Position numbers and translations under genes: made by a program. From Deltaproteobacteria bacterium (GTDB lineage Bacteria; Myxococcota_A; Polyangia; Polyangiales; Ga0077539), in contig JADJAE010000039.1 of the NCBI GenBank assembly GCA_016704445.1, positions 54,146 to 118,145 of the forward strand: a DNA stretch of 64,000 nucleotides. The letters are read 5' to 3'. The notes below the pieces were generated by a model. It had not been told where the DNA came from and did no database searches. It was given only the letters and a program-made list of their open reading frames with translations. Positions 1-7,827 of the stretch are shown one piece after another (position 1 is the first letter of the stretch; each line of letters starts with the position of its first letter).

Positions 1-623
1 CAAGCCCTAACCGACCCGAGCAGCGGCGGCTCAGCCTTCCCCCGCGAGCCACGCCAACGCGTCGCGCCAGCCGTCACCCCCGCTCCCGAGACGTAGTCGT
101 GCCCGGCCGCGCCGAGGTCGACGAAGCGCACCGGGAAGCCCTCCGCCCGCAGGCGCTCCGTAAGCGCCCGACAAAGGCCATCTCGTAGGCCTTTCGACCC
201 GTTCGCATGGTTCGGCCCGGAGGTCCGCCATGCCGAAGTCCGCTCGTTCGTAAGCGCTGTGCGGAGTTGATCGAGCACGTCGGGCGCGCTGTTCGGCGGC
301 AGCGTGACGGCGCCCGACGCGAGGCCCTCAATGAGCGCCGCGCAACTTCCCGCGGAAGAGCACACCCCGCGGTGCTTGCACGAGAACGCCACCAGCCGAT
401 CGTGACCGCAGCCCGGACAGCGAGCACGCATGAAGCCGCAGGCCAGCACCCCGCAGCGGAGGAAGGCGTCGAACTCCTCGATGACGTACCGCGGCAGCGC
501 GCGGCCGCCCTCCTGCGCTTGCTCGGCGAAGGCCGCGAAGTGAGCGCGCACGAGTCCATGCACGACCCCGTCGCGGACGGGGTCGCGGGCGCCAACGTGG
601 GCGTGTGCACCGCCGTCAGGCAT
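1..623 (-). pseudogene. IS91-type transposase remnant fused to foreign coding sequence
   Basis: An open frame starts at an ATG at 621-623 and runs leftward off the window edge. Residues about 28-90 match the N-terminal zinc-binding region of IS91-family transposases: HFAAF, RYVIEEFDAFLRCGVLACGF, then CPGCGHDRLVAFSCKHRGVC. The next zinc-site cysteine and all of the catalytic Y1/HUH domain are missing. After the cysteine near residue 88 the frame continues with unrelated sequence (VRFVDLGAAGHDYV near 100-130) that faintly resembles the end of an alpha/beta hydrolase. The likely natural end of that second gene (DGWRDALAWLAGEG, stop near 31) is in another frame, so it too is shifted. Read as a decayed, chimeric mobile-element scar. 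The zinc-domain assignment is good; the hydrolase idea is weak. Confidence 0.55.
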
Positions 624-813
624 CGATGGGTTCGCGGGCTGAGCGACCGGCGTGCCGTCGCAGATCCGCTATGCCTGCGATGATCCCAGGCCCTGCGGCG
701 GGTGGCGGCGGCCAGTGGCGAAGGACATCCACGCGAAGCCGATCAACGTCGCCGGAGGACGGCCGACCGCCCGCAGAACCCGCGACGCTACGCTCGACTG
801 CGACCGACCGCCC

Positions 814-854
814 GATCACAACAATTGTGATCCCCGATCACAATTGTTGTGATC
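814..854. repeat. Perfect inverted repeat, 19-bp arms, 3-bp spacer
   Basis: GATCACAACAATTGTGATC (814-832) is followed by CCC and then its exact reverse complement (836-854). Each arm is itself nearly palindromic (GATCACAA, 3 nt, TTGTGATC), so the block is two back-to-back dyads. It is AT-rich in a GC-rich setting and lies between the IS91 remnant and the next gene. It could be a paired operator or a mobile-element end; no partner protein is identifiable here. Confidence 0.9.
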
Positions 855-875
855 CCGCCGGTACGTCTTCCTGGA

Positions 876-920
876 GTTCGGAGTACGACCGCCAGCCCGT
901 CAGCGGGTCGTACTCCGAAC
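876..920. repeat. Perfect inverted repeat, 15-bp arms, 15-nt loop
   Basis: GTTCGGAGTACGACC (876-890) and GGTCGTACTCCGAAC (906-920) are exact reverse complements. The hairpin lies downstream of the leftward zinc-ribbon gene that ends at 968, so it could end that transcript, but no U-tract follows on either strand. It may instead belong with the dyad pair at 814-854. Confidence 0.85.
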
Positions 921-967
921 GTCAGGGCAACCGCGGCGCTCGCTGAGCTCTCCATCTAAGGCGATGG

Positions 968-1231
968 TCAGCGTCGCCGGGCGAGCGTCCGTTCCACCGC
1001 CTCGACGGCGTCCTTGGCCTCCTTCAGCCCGCACCTCGTGGCGTCGCGGTAGACCTTGATCGCCTCGATCTTCTGGCCCGCGCGGATGAGCCGCACCACC
1101 TCGGGGTCGGCGCCCGACGGCGGACCTGCCACCCCCGGCGCCGCGGTCACAAAGGTCGTCCCGCAATAGGCGCAGATCACCGCCCCGGGGATCGCGCCCG
1201 CGCCGCAGTTCTCACACTTCGCGCTCTTCAT
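968..1231 (-). CDS. Small zinc-ribbon protein with L7/L12 C-terminal-like domain
   Basis: 87 residues. The N-terminus carries two CxxC knuckles (CENC and CAYC), a zinc-ribbon typical of small regulatory or scaffold proteins. The C-terminal half (KIEAIKVYRDATRCGLKEAK, then DAVEAVE) matches the fold signature of the ribosomal protein L7/L12 C-terminal domain, which normally contacts translation factors but is also found in stand-alone bacterial proteins. It is transcribed divergently from the glyoxalase gene, with 66 bp between starts. The domains are clear by motif; the cellular role is not known and should not be read as ribosomal. Confidence 0.75.
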   Translation of the reverse strand: MKSAKCENCGAGAIPGAVICAYCGTTFVTAAPGVAGPPSGADPEVVRLIRAGQKIEAIKVYRDATRCGLKEAKDAVEAVERTLARRR

Positions 1232-1297
1232 GGTCGTCGACGGTACTGCGATCGCGGGCGCCGCGCGCGGGCCGCGGATGGGCCATCATCGCGGCCC

Positions 1298-1723
1298 ATG
1301 AGATTCCTCCACACCATGCTGCGCGTGCGCGACCTCGACGCCGCGCTGGACTTCTTCGTCGTCAAGCTCGGGCTGCGCGCGGTGCGGCGGCGGGACTCGG
1401 AGCAGGGGCGCTTCACCCTGGTGTTTCTCTCGACCGGCGCCGAGGGCGACGCCGCGGAGATCGAGCTCACCCACAACTGGGACCAGACCGACCCTTACCC
1501 CAGCGGCCGCTTCTTCGGGCACCTCGCCTTCGAGGTCGACGACATCTACGCGTCCTGCTCGCGCCTCCGCGACGCGGGCGTGACCATCCACCGCCCGCCG
1601 CGCGACGGTCGCATGGCCTTCGTGAAGTCCCCCGACGGGCACTCCGTGGAGCTGCTCCAGCGCGGCGAGGCGCTGCCCCCCGCGGAGCCCTGGTCCTCGA
1701 TGCCGAACACGGGGGAGTGGTGA
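1298..1723 (+). CDS. gloA: Lactoylglutathione lyase (glyoxalase I)
   Basis: 141 residues, close to the usual 135. A VOC-fold metalloenzyme that isomerises the hemithioacetal of methylglyoxal and glutathione to S-lactoylglutathione in the cytosol. The N-terminus MRFLHTMLRVRDLDAALDFF is nearly the family consensus. The four metal ligands are in place: His5, Glu56 (in EIELTHNW), His75 (in FGHLAFEV) and Glu118 (in DGHSVELL). The start at ATG 1298 puts His5 at its conserved position. It stands alone, with divergent and downstream genes of unrelated function. Confidence 0.92.
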   Translation: MRFLHTMLRVRDLDAALDFFVVKLGLRAVRRRDSEQGRFTLVFLSTGAEGDAAEIELTHNWDQTDPYPSGRFFGHLAFEVDDIYASCSRLRDAGVTIHRPPRDGRMAFVKSPDGHSVELLQRGEALPPAEPWSSMPNTGEW

Positions 1724-1861
1724 ACGCGGTCGGAGACGCTCCTGGGGGACGAACCGACGCGACGGACGCGGTCGAGCGCGAGGCCACGGGCACTACGGAC
1801 GAGAAGACCCACGCGAAGGGGGGAGGCGCTCCCCGGTAGATCCCCGTTATCCTCCTGGGCC

Positions 1862-2833
1862 ATGCGGATCATCGTGGACCGGGAGCTGACCCAACTGGAC
1901 GCCTACGCCGAGGGCGCCGAGGAGATCGAAGGCATCCTCGACGGCTCCCTCGCCGACGACGGCGCGCGGATCCACCTCGCGACCTTCCCCGACCCCGTAC
2001 TCGTCACGGACCCGTGGCGCATCGCGCAGCTCCCCGCCGCGCAGCGCGACGTGGTGTCGTCCTTCTTCGGCCTCCCGCGGCGCACCCTCGAGTTCGACGG
2101 CGTCACGATGGACTTCGACGCCTCGCGGCACCCGCGGGTGTGGTCGCCCTCCATCGACACCTTCCTGATGTGCAAGGCGCTCGCGCCGGTGCTCGACGCG
2201 GCCGCGCCGGGCGCGTCGGTGCTGGAGGTAGGCTGCGGCTCGGGCTTCATCGCGCTCTACGCGATGGAGGCGCTGCGCCGGCGAGGGGCGCCCGCGTCCG
2301 AGGTTCACGTGGTCGACATCGAGCCGCAGGCGCTGCAGGTCGCGCTCGGTGCGCTGGAGCGCGCCGCGGACACGACGCTCGTGACCGCGTCCCTCGGGCG
2401 ACGAGGGGACGCGCTCCGGGTGCGCGGTCGCTACGACCTCGTGCTGATGAACCCGCCGTACATCCGACGCCCCGCGGACCTCGTCGGCGCCGCGCACAAG
2501 GACAACCCCTGGGAGGGCGTCGCGCTCCTGCGCGAGCTCGCGGAGCAGGGGCGCAAGCACCTCAACCCCGGGGGCTCCCTGGTGCTGGTGATGTCGAGCC
2601 TGTGCGATGGCCTCGCGCGCCCGTGGTTCGACGCGGGGTGGGAGGTGGAGACCCTCGCGACGCTGGAGGTCCCGCTCAAGGTGTACGCGGTGACCTCAGG
2701 GCTCACCCAGAAGAGCCGCGCCTGGATCAGCTACCTCAAGGACGTCGAGGGGCTCGCGGTGCACGAGCCGCCGCTGCGCGGCTATGCGACCTGGCAGCGG
2801 CTGGAGATCCTCCGCTGCCGCCCCCTCGCTTGA
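1862..2833 (+). CDS. Class I SAM-dependent methyltransferase, HemK/PrmC-like
   Basis: 323 residues. The SAM-binding motif VLEVGCGSGFIALYA lies near residue 120, and the active-site motif LMNPPYI near 195-200 is the NPPY signature of methyltransferases that modify an amide or exocyclic amino nitrogen (PrmC, N6-adenine and rRNA guanine enzymes). An N-terminal region of about 110 residues precedes the Rossmann core. PrmC proper modifies release factors, but the N-terminal domain here is not diagnostic, so the substrate is left open. Only 33 bp separate it from the following lipoprotein gene. Confidence 0.8.
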   Translation: MRIIVDRELTQLDAYAEGAEEIEGILDGSLADDGARIHLATFPDPVLVTDPWRIAQLPAAQRDVVSSFFGLPRRTLEFDGVTMDFDASRHPRVWSPSIDTFLMCKALAPVLDAAAPGASVLEVGCGSGFIALYAMEALRRRGAPASEVHVVDIEPQALQVALGALERAADTTLVTASLGRRGDALRVRGRYDLVLMNPPYIRRPADLVGAAHKDNPWEGVALLRELAEQGRKHLNPGGSLVLVMSSLCDGLARPWFDAGWEVETLATLEVPLKVYAVTSGLTQKSRAWISYLKDVEGLAVHEPPLRGYATWQRLEILRCRPLA

Positions 2834-2866
2834 CATTCCCTCGCATCGCGGCGAAAGCCCGCGACC

Positions 2867-4627
2867 ATGAAGCGTGGGTTGCTTTGCATGGTGCTCGTTT
2901 CGCTGGCCGCCGTCGGCTGTGCGAACGGGGAAGAGATGACGCAGGTCGGCGACTCTGGCGTAACGCCCGACCTGGGTAACGCGATGGACACGCCGACGGT
3001 CACCCCGGTGAACTGCGGCGCAGTCACCCAGTGCGGCACCTGCGCGAGCCTCGGCCCCTGCGGCTGGTGCGGCGCCACCGGCACCTGCATCGGAGGCAAC
3101 GCCACCGGCCCCTCCGCGGGCGCTTGCGCCTCCGGCTGGACCTCCGCTCCCGATCGCTGCCCCGTCGTCGACGCTGGCACCCCCGACACCGGGACCACCA
3201 CCCCCGTCGACGCGGGCTCTGCCGTCGACGCCGGCACCGTCACTCCCGACACCGGGACCACCACCCCCGTCGACGCGGGCTCTCCCGCCGACACCGGCAC
3301 CGCGGCCGCCGATGCGGGCGATCCCTGCGCGTCGGCGACGACCTGCGGCGCGTGCACGGGGAGGGCGTCGTGCGGCTTCTGCGGCGCCACCGGGCGCTGC
3401 CAGACCGGCGGGCGCGACGCTCCCACGATGGGTCCGTCGTGCGCGAGCGGCTGGTCGTGGCTCTCCTCGCAGTGCACCGCCACCACCACCGACGCCGGAA
3501 CCCCCACGGACCTCTGCGCCTCCGCGGCCGACTGCGGCGCCTGCACGGCGCGCTCTTCGTGCGGTTGGTGCCCGGGCCTCAACCGCTGCCTCCCCGGCAC
3601 CGGCACCGGCCCCAACACCATGGCCGCCACCTGCGGGTCGTGGGCCTGGTACACCGGCCAGTGCACCGCGCGCCCTGACGGGGGCACCGCCGTCGACGCG
3701 GGCCCTGCGGTCGATGCGGGCGATCCCTGCATCAGCGCGACGACGTGCTCGTCGTGTACCGGGCGCTCCCAGTGCGGCTGGTGCCCCGGCGCCAACCGCT
3801 GCGCCGTCGGAACCTCCTCCGGTCCCAACGGCGTTGTCGCGAGCTGCGGCTCGTGGGCCTGGCTCGGCTCGCAGTGCACCACCACCGCTGACGCGGGCAC
3901 CGACGCCGGCACCGTCACCGACTCGGGCACCCAGGGCCCCGGCATCCCGGGCTTCGGCAACCCGACGGGCTACAACCCCGCGGACGTCGCTCGCGCCTGC
4001 CCCGCCGGCGGAACGCTCCGCCTCCAGGTGACGCGCATCTACGCGACCCCGCGACGCCCTGATGGTAACGGCTGGGACGGCATCCCCGGGCTCACGGACT
4101 TCGTCTGCAACGCGAGCGCCGACCGGGTGCGCGAGGTGCTCCGCGACCAGATCAACGGCGTCCGGATGGACGTGGGCGACGCCGCCGATCGCGTGGTGGG
4201 CGACGCCTTCCGCAACGTGGTGGCGACGCAGTGCGGGGCAGGGGCCAACTGGTTCCTCGGGCGCTGGGAGGGGCCGGACATGTTCGCGCTGATGTACTCG
4301 CCGGGCACCGCGGTCTCTCCGCGCTGGACCACCAGCACCGAGAACGACTCCTGGGAGGCCCCTCGCGTGGGCGCCGTGTGGTCCAACGCCTTCGTGGAGA
4401 TCCCCTGCGCGGCGCTGGGGACGAGCACCTTCCGCCTGGAAGTGCGCGACGAGGAGCTGTTCTCTCTCTGGGAGCGCATGGGCGAGACCACCTTCCGCGC
4501 GAGCGAGGTCTCTCCTCGGGCGATGTGCTCGGGCATCGCCTTCCACGAAGGCTTCGGCGGCGTCGCGGGCGTGCTCTTCAGCACCAGCGTGACCGGCGCC
4601 ACGCAGAACTGCACCGGCCTCCGCTGA
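2867..4627 (+). CDS. Cys-rich lipoprotein with four PSI-like repeats
   Basis: 586 residues. A lipoprotein signal peptide ends at a lipobox (LAAVGC near residue 18). Four repeats of about 50 residues follow, each with the pattern C-x5-C-xx-C-x5-CG(W/F)C and a closing C after a GW/AW pair, resembling plexin-semaphorin-integrin (PSI) domains. They are joined by flexible VDAG/DTGTTTP linkers. The last ~220 residues form a separate domain; phrases such as LRLQVTRIYATP and FRLEVRDEE recall C2-type beta-sandwiches, but this is tentative. Probably an outer-surface protein. No enzyme motif is seen, and the function is unknown. A second lipoprotein gene follows 57 bp downstream. Confidence 0.8.
   Translation: MKRGLLCMVLVSLAAVGCANGEEMTQVGDSGVTPDLGNAMDTPTVTPVNCGAVTQCGTCASLGPCGWCGATGTCIGGNATGPSAGACASGWTSAPDRCPVVDAGTPDTGTTTPVDAGSAVDAGTVTPDTGTTTPVDAGSPADTGTAAADAGDPCASATTCGACTGRASCGFCGATGRCQTGGRDAPTMGPSCASGWSWLSSQCTATTTDAGTPTDLCASAADCGACTARSSCGWCPGLNRCLPGTGTGPNTMAATCGSWAWYTGQCTARPDGGTAVDAGPAVDAGDPCISATTCSSCTGRSQCGWCPGANRCAVGTSSGPNGVVASCGSWAWLGSQCTTTADAGTDAGTVTDSGTQGPGIPGFGNPTGYNPADVARACPAGGTLRLQVTRIYATPRRPDGNGWDGIPGLTDFVCNASADRVREVLRDQINGVRMDVGDAADRVVGDAFRNVVATQCGAGANWFLGRWEGPDMFALMYSPGTAVSPRWTTSTENDSWEAPRVGAVWSNAFVEIPCAALGTSTFRLEVRDEELFSLWERMGETTFRASEVSPRAMCSGIAFHEGFGGVAGVLFSTSVTGATQNCTGLR
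3182..3283 (+). repeat. 39-bp direct repeat in linker-coding DNA
   Basis: An identical 39-bp block occurs at 3182-3220 and 3245-3283, coding the linker P-D-T-G-T-T-T-P-V-D-A-G-S twice. Identity at third codon positions indicates recent duplication or slippage inside the Cys-rich lipoprotein gene. Confidence 0.85.
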
Positions 4628-4684
4628 CCGTCCCTGCCGCCGTGTTGACGGCGGTCGGCAGACGCGACATCTCTCGCTGCCATC

Positions 4685-5740
4685 GTGATGACCCCGAAGC
4701 GCCCCTTGGGCTGGATCCTCCCCGCGGCGCTCCTCGGGCTCGGCTGCGGCGCCGACCCGTCCTCCGCCGTCCCTGACGCCAGCTCTGTTCAGCCCCGCGA
4801 TGTCGCGGCCCCCACCGACCGCGGTGTCGTGGCCGTCGACCGGGGCGCTCCCCCAGCACCCGCCGACGCCGGAACTCCAGTCCCACCGATGGACGCTGGA
4901 ACTCCAGTCGCTCCGATGGACGCTGGCGCTCCCGCCATCGACTCGGGCTGCGTCTACGAGCCCGTCACCCTCGATCGCAACAACGAGCCCCGCAACGCCG
5001 CGGGCCACATCCGCTGGTGCTGGCCCGGCGAGGACCGCTGCGCCTGCGACGCCGACAACGACTGCTACCGCGCCGCCGGATACACCCCGCGGTGCGCCGT
5101 GCCGGGCGCTCCTCGCGACGCCGGGAGCACCGTCCCCGACACCGGCTCGACGCCCCCTCGCGACGCCGGGACGACGCTCCCTCCGACGGACCTCGGCAAC
5201 ACCGGGATGGGCCTGTGCAGCGACCCGGTGCTCCCCAGCACCGGCCCGGTGGTGAACTTCGACACCATCCGCTTCAACTGGTCGATGCAGTGCTACCGCC
5301 CCGAGGACGGCTCGCTCTTCGTCTTCGTGGAGGACACCGAGAACGCCATGGTGGCGCTGCGCTTCTACGACTTCCTCAACAACGGCGGCCCCGTCACCGG
5401 GGACACCATCGACCTCTCGCGCGTTCGTGCCGGGACGCGCCCCTTCTTCGTCTCCACCCTCTCGGGCATCCAGACCGAGCCCACCTGGAGGGCCGCGCAC
5501 AGCTACCTGGCCTACGAGGGCCAGGTGGTCTTCCACCAGCTCCAGCGAAGCTCGCCGGTGGGCACCCGGATGCGGGTGGAGTTTCGCAACGTGAGGGCCC
5601 GCGAGGTGCGGCAGTACACCAACGGGCGCTGCGAGAACGTCCCCAACGGCGCGCAGATGACCATCCGCTCGCTGATGCTCGACCTGCCGGTGAACAACAT
5701 CCACACCAACGAGGACTGCATCGACTGGGCGGGCGGCTGA
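4685..5740 (+). CDS. Lipoprotein with Asp/Ala/Pro-rich linker, unknown domain
   Basis: 351 residues. A signal peptide (WILPAALLGLGC lipobox near residue 20) is followed by a low-complexity stretch with tandem PMDAGTPVA units, a short Cys cluster (CWPGEDRCACDADNDC near 115-130), a second linker, and a ~175-residue C-terminal domain from PVVNFDTIRFNW to the end. The architecture (lipid anchor, VDAG-type spacer, small Cys module, globular tail) parallels the preceding gene, and the two are probably co-transcribed. No family is recognised. Likely exported and surface-exposed. Confidence 0.75.
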   Translation: MMTPKRPLGWILPAALLGLGCGADPSSAVPDASSVQPRDVAAPTDRGVVAVDRGAPPAPADAGTPVPPMDAGTPVAPMDAGAPAIDSGCVYEPVTLDRNNEPRNAAGHIRWCWPGEDRCACDADNDCYRAAGYTPRCAVPGAPRDAGSTVPDTGSTPPRDAGTTLPPTDLGNTGMGLCSDPVLPSTGPVVNFDTIRFNWSMQCYRPEDGSLFVFVEDTENAMVALRFYDFLNNGGPVTGDTIDLSRVRAGTRPFFVSTLSGIQTEPTWRAAHSYLAYEGQVVFHQLQRSSPVGTRMRVEFRNVRAREVRQYTNGRCENVPNGAQMTIRSLMLDLPVNNIHTNEDCIDWAGG

Positions 5741-5765
5741 TCGTCCGAGCCGGAGAGGCAACGCC

Positions 5766-6488
5766 ATGAAGACCGTGGTGGGTCCGTTTCGCCGCTTCCG
5801 TCGACTGATGGTCTCCAACGTCTACCTGCTCGACGGAGGACCGGGCGACCGCTGGCTCGTCGACTCGGGCCATTGGAGCGAGCGCTTGCAGCTCCTCAGC
5901 GAGCTGCGATCGACGGGCCTTCGTCCGAGCGAGCTCACCGGCGTGCTGCTCACCCACCGCCACTCCGACCACGCTGGCAACGCTGCGTACCTTCAGCGCG
6001 AGCACGGCGTGAAGGTGCTCTGCCACCGCGCCGACGCCGCGGTGCTCGACGGCAGCGCCCCCCGCTTCCGCCTCGGGCTGAAGGGCAACCCCCTCGAGCG
6101 CGCCCTCGGCGCCTTCGAGAACGCCTTCCCCGCAAGGCTCCGCGTCGACCGCGCCCTCGACCACGGCGACACCGTGGCGGGCCTCGCGGTGCACCTCCTG
6201 CCGGGCCACACCGAGGGCTCGGTGTTCTTCCTCCACGAGTCGACGGGCTGCCTGCTCACCGGCGACACGCTTCTCACCGCGCGCCCTCCGCTCACCCTCT
6301 TCGGCGCGGTGATGCCCGCCTACGACGCCTTCTCCATGGACACCCGAAGCGCCCACGACGCGCTCGACGCCTTCCACGCCCAGGGCTGGCGCTATGAGCA
6401 CGTGCTCGCAGGCCACGGCAGCCCGATGGTGGGCGACGCACGGCGGAGGGTGATCGCCGGGCTCGAGCGGGAGAGACGCCGGAGCTGA
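5766..6488 (+). CDS. MBL-fold metallo-hydrolase, intact copy
   Basis: 240 residues. The metallo-beta-lactamase signature THRHSDHAG (near 63-71) gives the HxHxDH zinc ligands, and PGHTEGS, TGDTLL and AGHG supply the remaining His, Asp and His. Such proteins hydrolyse thioesters or esters (glyoxalase II-like) or phosphoesters; the substrate is not evident. A good GGAGAGG site lies 8 nt before the ATG. It is followed after 42 bp by a dnaE2 start, so both were once one unit. The segment from 5991 onward is duplicated at 13345, where this gene has lost its first 75 codons, including the HxHxDH motif. This copy is therefore the only one likely to be active. Confidence 0.88.
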   Translation: MKTVVGPFRRFRRLMVSNVYLLDGGPGDRWLVDSGHWSERLQLLSELRSTGLRPSELTGVLLTHRHSDHAGNAAYLQREHGVKVLCHRADAAVLDGSAPRFRLGLKGNPLERALGAFENAFPARLRVDRALDHGDTVAGLAVHLLPGHTEGSVFFLHESTGCLLTGDTLLTARPPLTLFGAVMPAYDAFSMDTRSAHDALDAFHAQGWRYEHVLAGHGSPMVGDARRRVIAGLERERRRS

Positions 6489-6819
6489 CCGGTTGCCGCG
6501 CTGTACGGATGACCAGTACCGTGATCCGCGGTGCTGCCCGAACTCCACGCCATCAGCGCCTTCAGCTTCCTCCGGGGATCGTCCGACCCGGAGGCGCTGG
6601 TCTCTCGCGCGGCGGAGCTGGAGATCCCCTCGCTCGCGCTCATCGACCGCGACGGGGTGAGCGGAGGCCCGCGCTTCCAGGCCGCCGCGAGGGAGCAGGG
6701 AGTGCGGCCCATCTTCGGGGTCAACCTCGCGCTGCGCGACACAGGCCTCGACGGTCGCCTCGCGCTGCTGGTGACCAGCCGCGTCGGCTACCAGAACCTC
6801 TGCGCCCTCGTCACCATCG
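5991..6819 (+). repeat. ~828-bp direct repeat, copy 1 (MBL 3' part plus dnaE2 5' part)
   Basis: Matches 13345-14171 base for base apart from scattered substitutions and one 2-base difference (TCTC here, TC there, in the dnaE2 start region); roughly 97 percent identical by eye. The left edge falls inside the MBL gene and the right edge about 96 codons into dnaE2, exactly where IS110 sequence begins. This and copy 2 are the direct repeats bounding the inserted region. Confidence 0.9.
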
Positions 6820-6911
6820 GGTGCGGCGTCACCACCACCGACACGATCTGCGCCGCGCGAATCGGTCCCACGCCGGGGCACGTCTCGAGCACTCGCGTGA
6901 TCGGATGTTGA
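6531..6911 (+). pseudogene. dnaE2: dnaE2 5' fragment truncated by IS110
   Basis: The GTG at 6531 opens an error-prone DNA polymerase III alpha subunit (DnaE2) frame: ELHAISAFSFLRG, ALIDRDGVSGGPRFQ and PIFGVNLALRD belong to its N-terminal PHP domain. After LCALVTI the frame passes at about 6819 into IS110 DNA read antisense (GCGVTTTD and on) and stops at 6911. About 96 of some 1,055 codons remain, so no polymerase can be made. In this copy the start region is in frame, whereas the longer copy at 13885 has a 2-base deletion there; together the two copies hold one intact sequence. Confidence 0.85.
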
Positions 6912-7513
6912 TGCGACTCCTCGATGAGCTTCTTTTCCGCCTCCTTCCGCACGTCGTTGCCCGCGTCGTACTGCGCATACAGGAGTCGTCCGGCGCCCTG
7001 GGCGTTCGTCGGCAGCTTCGCCACCCAGGCCTCGCGCTCCTTGGTCCCGTAGACCGCCTTGCCCACGACGGGCACGCCCCGCGAGCGGAACATCGCCCGG
7101 ATCCGGTTCTGTGTCCGCACCACATCGCGCACCACCATCCCGTGCGTCTTGACCAGATTTCTCAGCGCACCGAAGGGACCGACGTGCTTGTAGACCGTCG
7201 TGTCCAGCTTGCCCGTCCGCATCTGCTCGGCGAGCGCGAGCGCATCCCGCTCGTCGTCCTTCGGGCCACGCGACTCGGTCACGTGGACCACCGCGAGCTG
7301 TTCCACGTGCGGCGACAGGATCTCCGCCAGCCACAACGCCTGCGTGCCCTCCTCCATGCACAGCCGCAGCGTCCCCGGCTGCAGCTTCAGGAACTCGATC
7401 AGCGTCTGGCCGTTGGTCTCCACCACGTCGACGCGCAGTCGCTTGCCGCGCGCATCGATCACCGCGCACGTCGTGCTTGGGCGATGCACATCCAGTCCGA
7501 TAAACCTCTCCAT
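6788..7513 (-). pseudogene. IS110-family transposase, C-terminally truncated
   Basis: ATG at 7513 with a GAGGAG site 8 nt upstream. The N-terminal RuvC-like DEDD domain is present: FIGLDVH (first Asp), MEEG (Glu) and KDDERDA (Asp pair). The C-terminal transposase_20 part begins (ETCPGVGPIRAAQIV) but is lost about 10 residues later, where the frame enters antisense dnaE2 and ends at 6788. The catalytic Ser region of IS110 enzymes lies beyond this break. At 241 residues against a usual 330-400, it is very probably inactive. Confidence 0.8.
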
Positions 7514-7827
7514 CGGCGTCCTCCTCTCGGAGCGGGTTGGTGTCTCGCAACTCGATCGTCGCGCCGACGGAGCGAGGACGCCACTCACCCGCCCCGGCGA
7601 GCTCGGGTCCGGCGTGAGCGGTGAGCGGGCGTGGGTCCCCCGCGGTCGCCTCGAGCGGCACGAGCATCAGCGCCGTCACGAGCAACGCGACCCACGAACG
7701 GGAACCGCCCCGCGCGCCCATCGACGCGCTCGGCGACGGCGAGGGTGTCCGGCGCGCGGAACGCGCGGTCAGGTCAGCGGTTGGCAGCGAGGTCCCGGAC
7801 GCCACCTTCCCATGATGCCTATACCCC
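6820..7827 (-). mobile_element. IS110-family element A, 3'-truncated
   Basis: Contains a DEDD-type transposase/recombinase gene on the minus strand plus about 314 bp of upstream DNA. Element B (12706-13345) shares the upstream end exactly, to the sequence ATGCCTATACCCC on the plus strand, so 7827 is probably a true IS end (minus-strand start GGGGTATAGGCAT). The other end is cut at 6819/6820, where it joins dnaE2. The two elements are about 95 percent identical in the shared upstream part, so they are not copies from one recent event. Confidence 0.75.
7514..7827 (-). ncRNA. Candidate bridge-RNA region of IS110 element A
   Basis: IS110-group elements carry a long non-coding left end before the recombinase gene, which is transcribed into a bridge RNA with target- and donor-binding loops. 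This 314-bp stretch has the right position, size and orientation and is kept in element B at about 95 percent identity. I did not fold it or find the loops. A signal-peptide-like reading frame also crosses it on the minus strand. Assigned by position only. Confidence 0.3.

Noticed and set aside
7500..7721. Minus-strand frame with a signal-peptide-like start (MGARGGSRSWVALLV) before the IS110 transposase
   Set aside because: It lies wholly in the IS left end and runs into the transposase in the wrong frame. Differences between the two IS copies are mostly amino-acid-changing, so there is no sign of protein selection.
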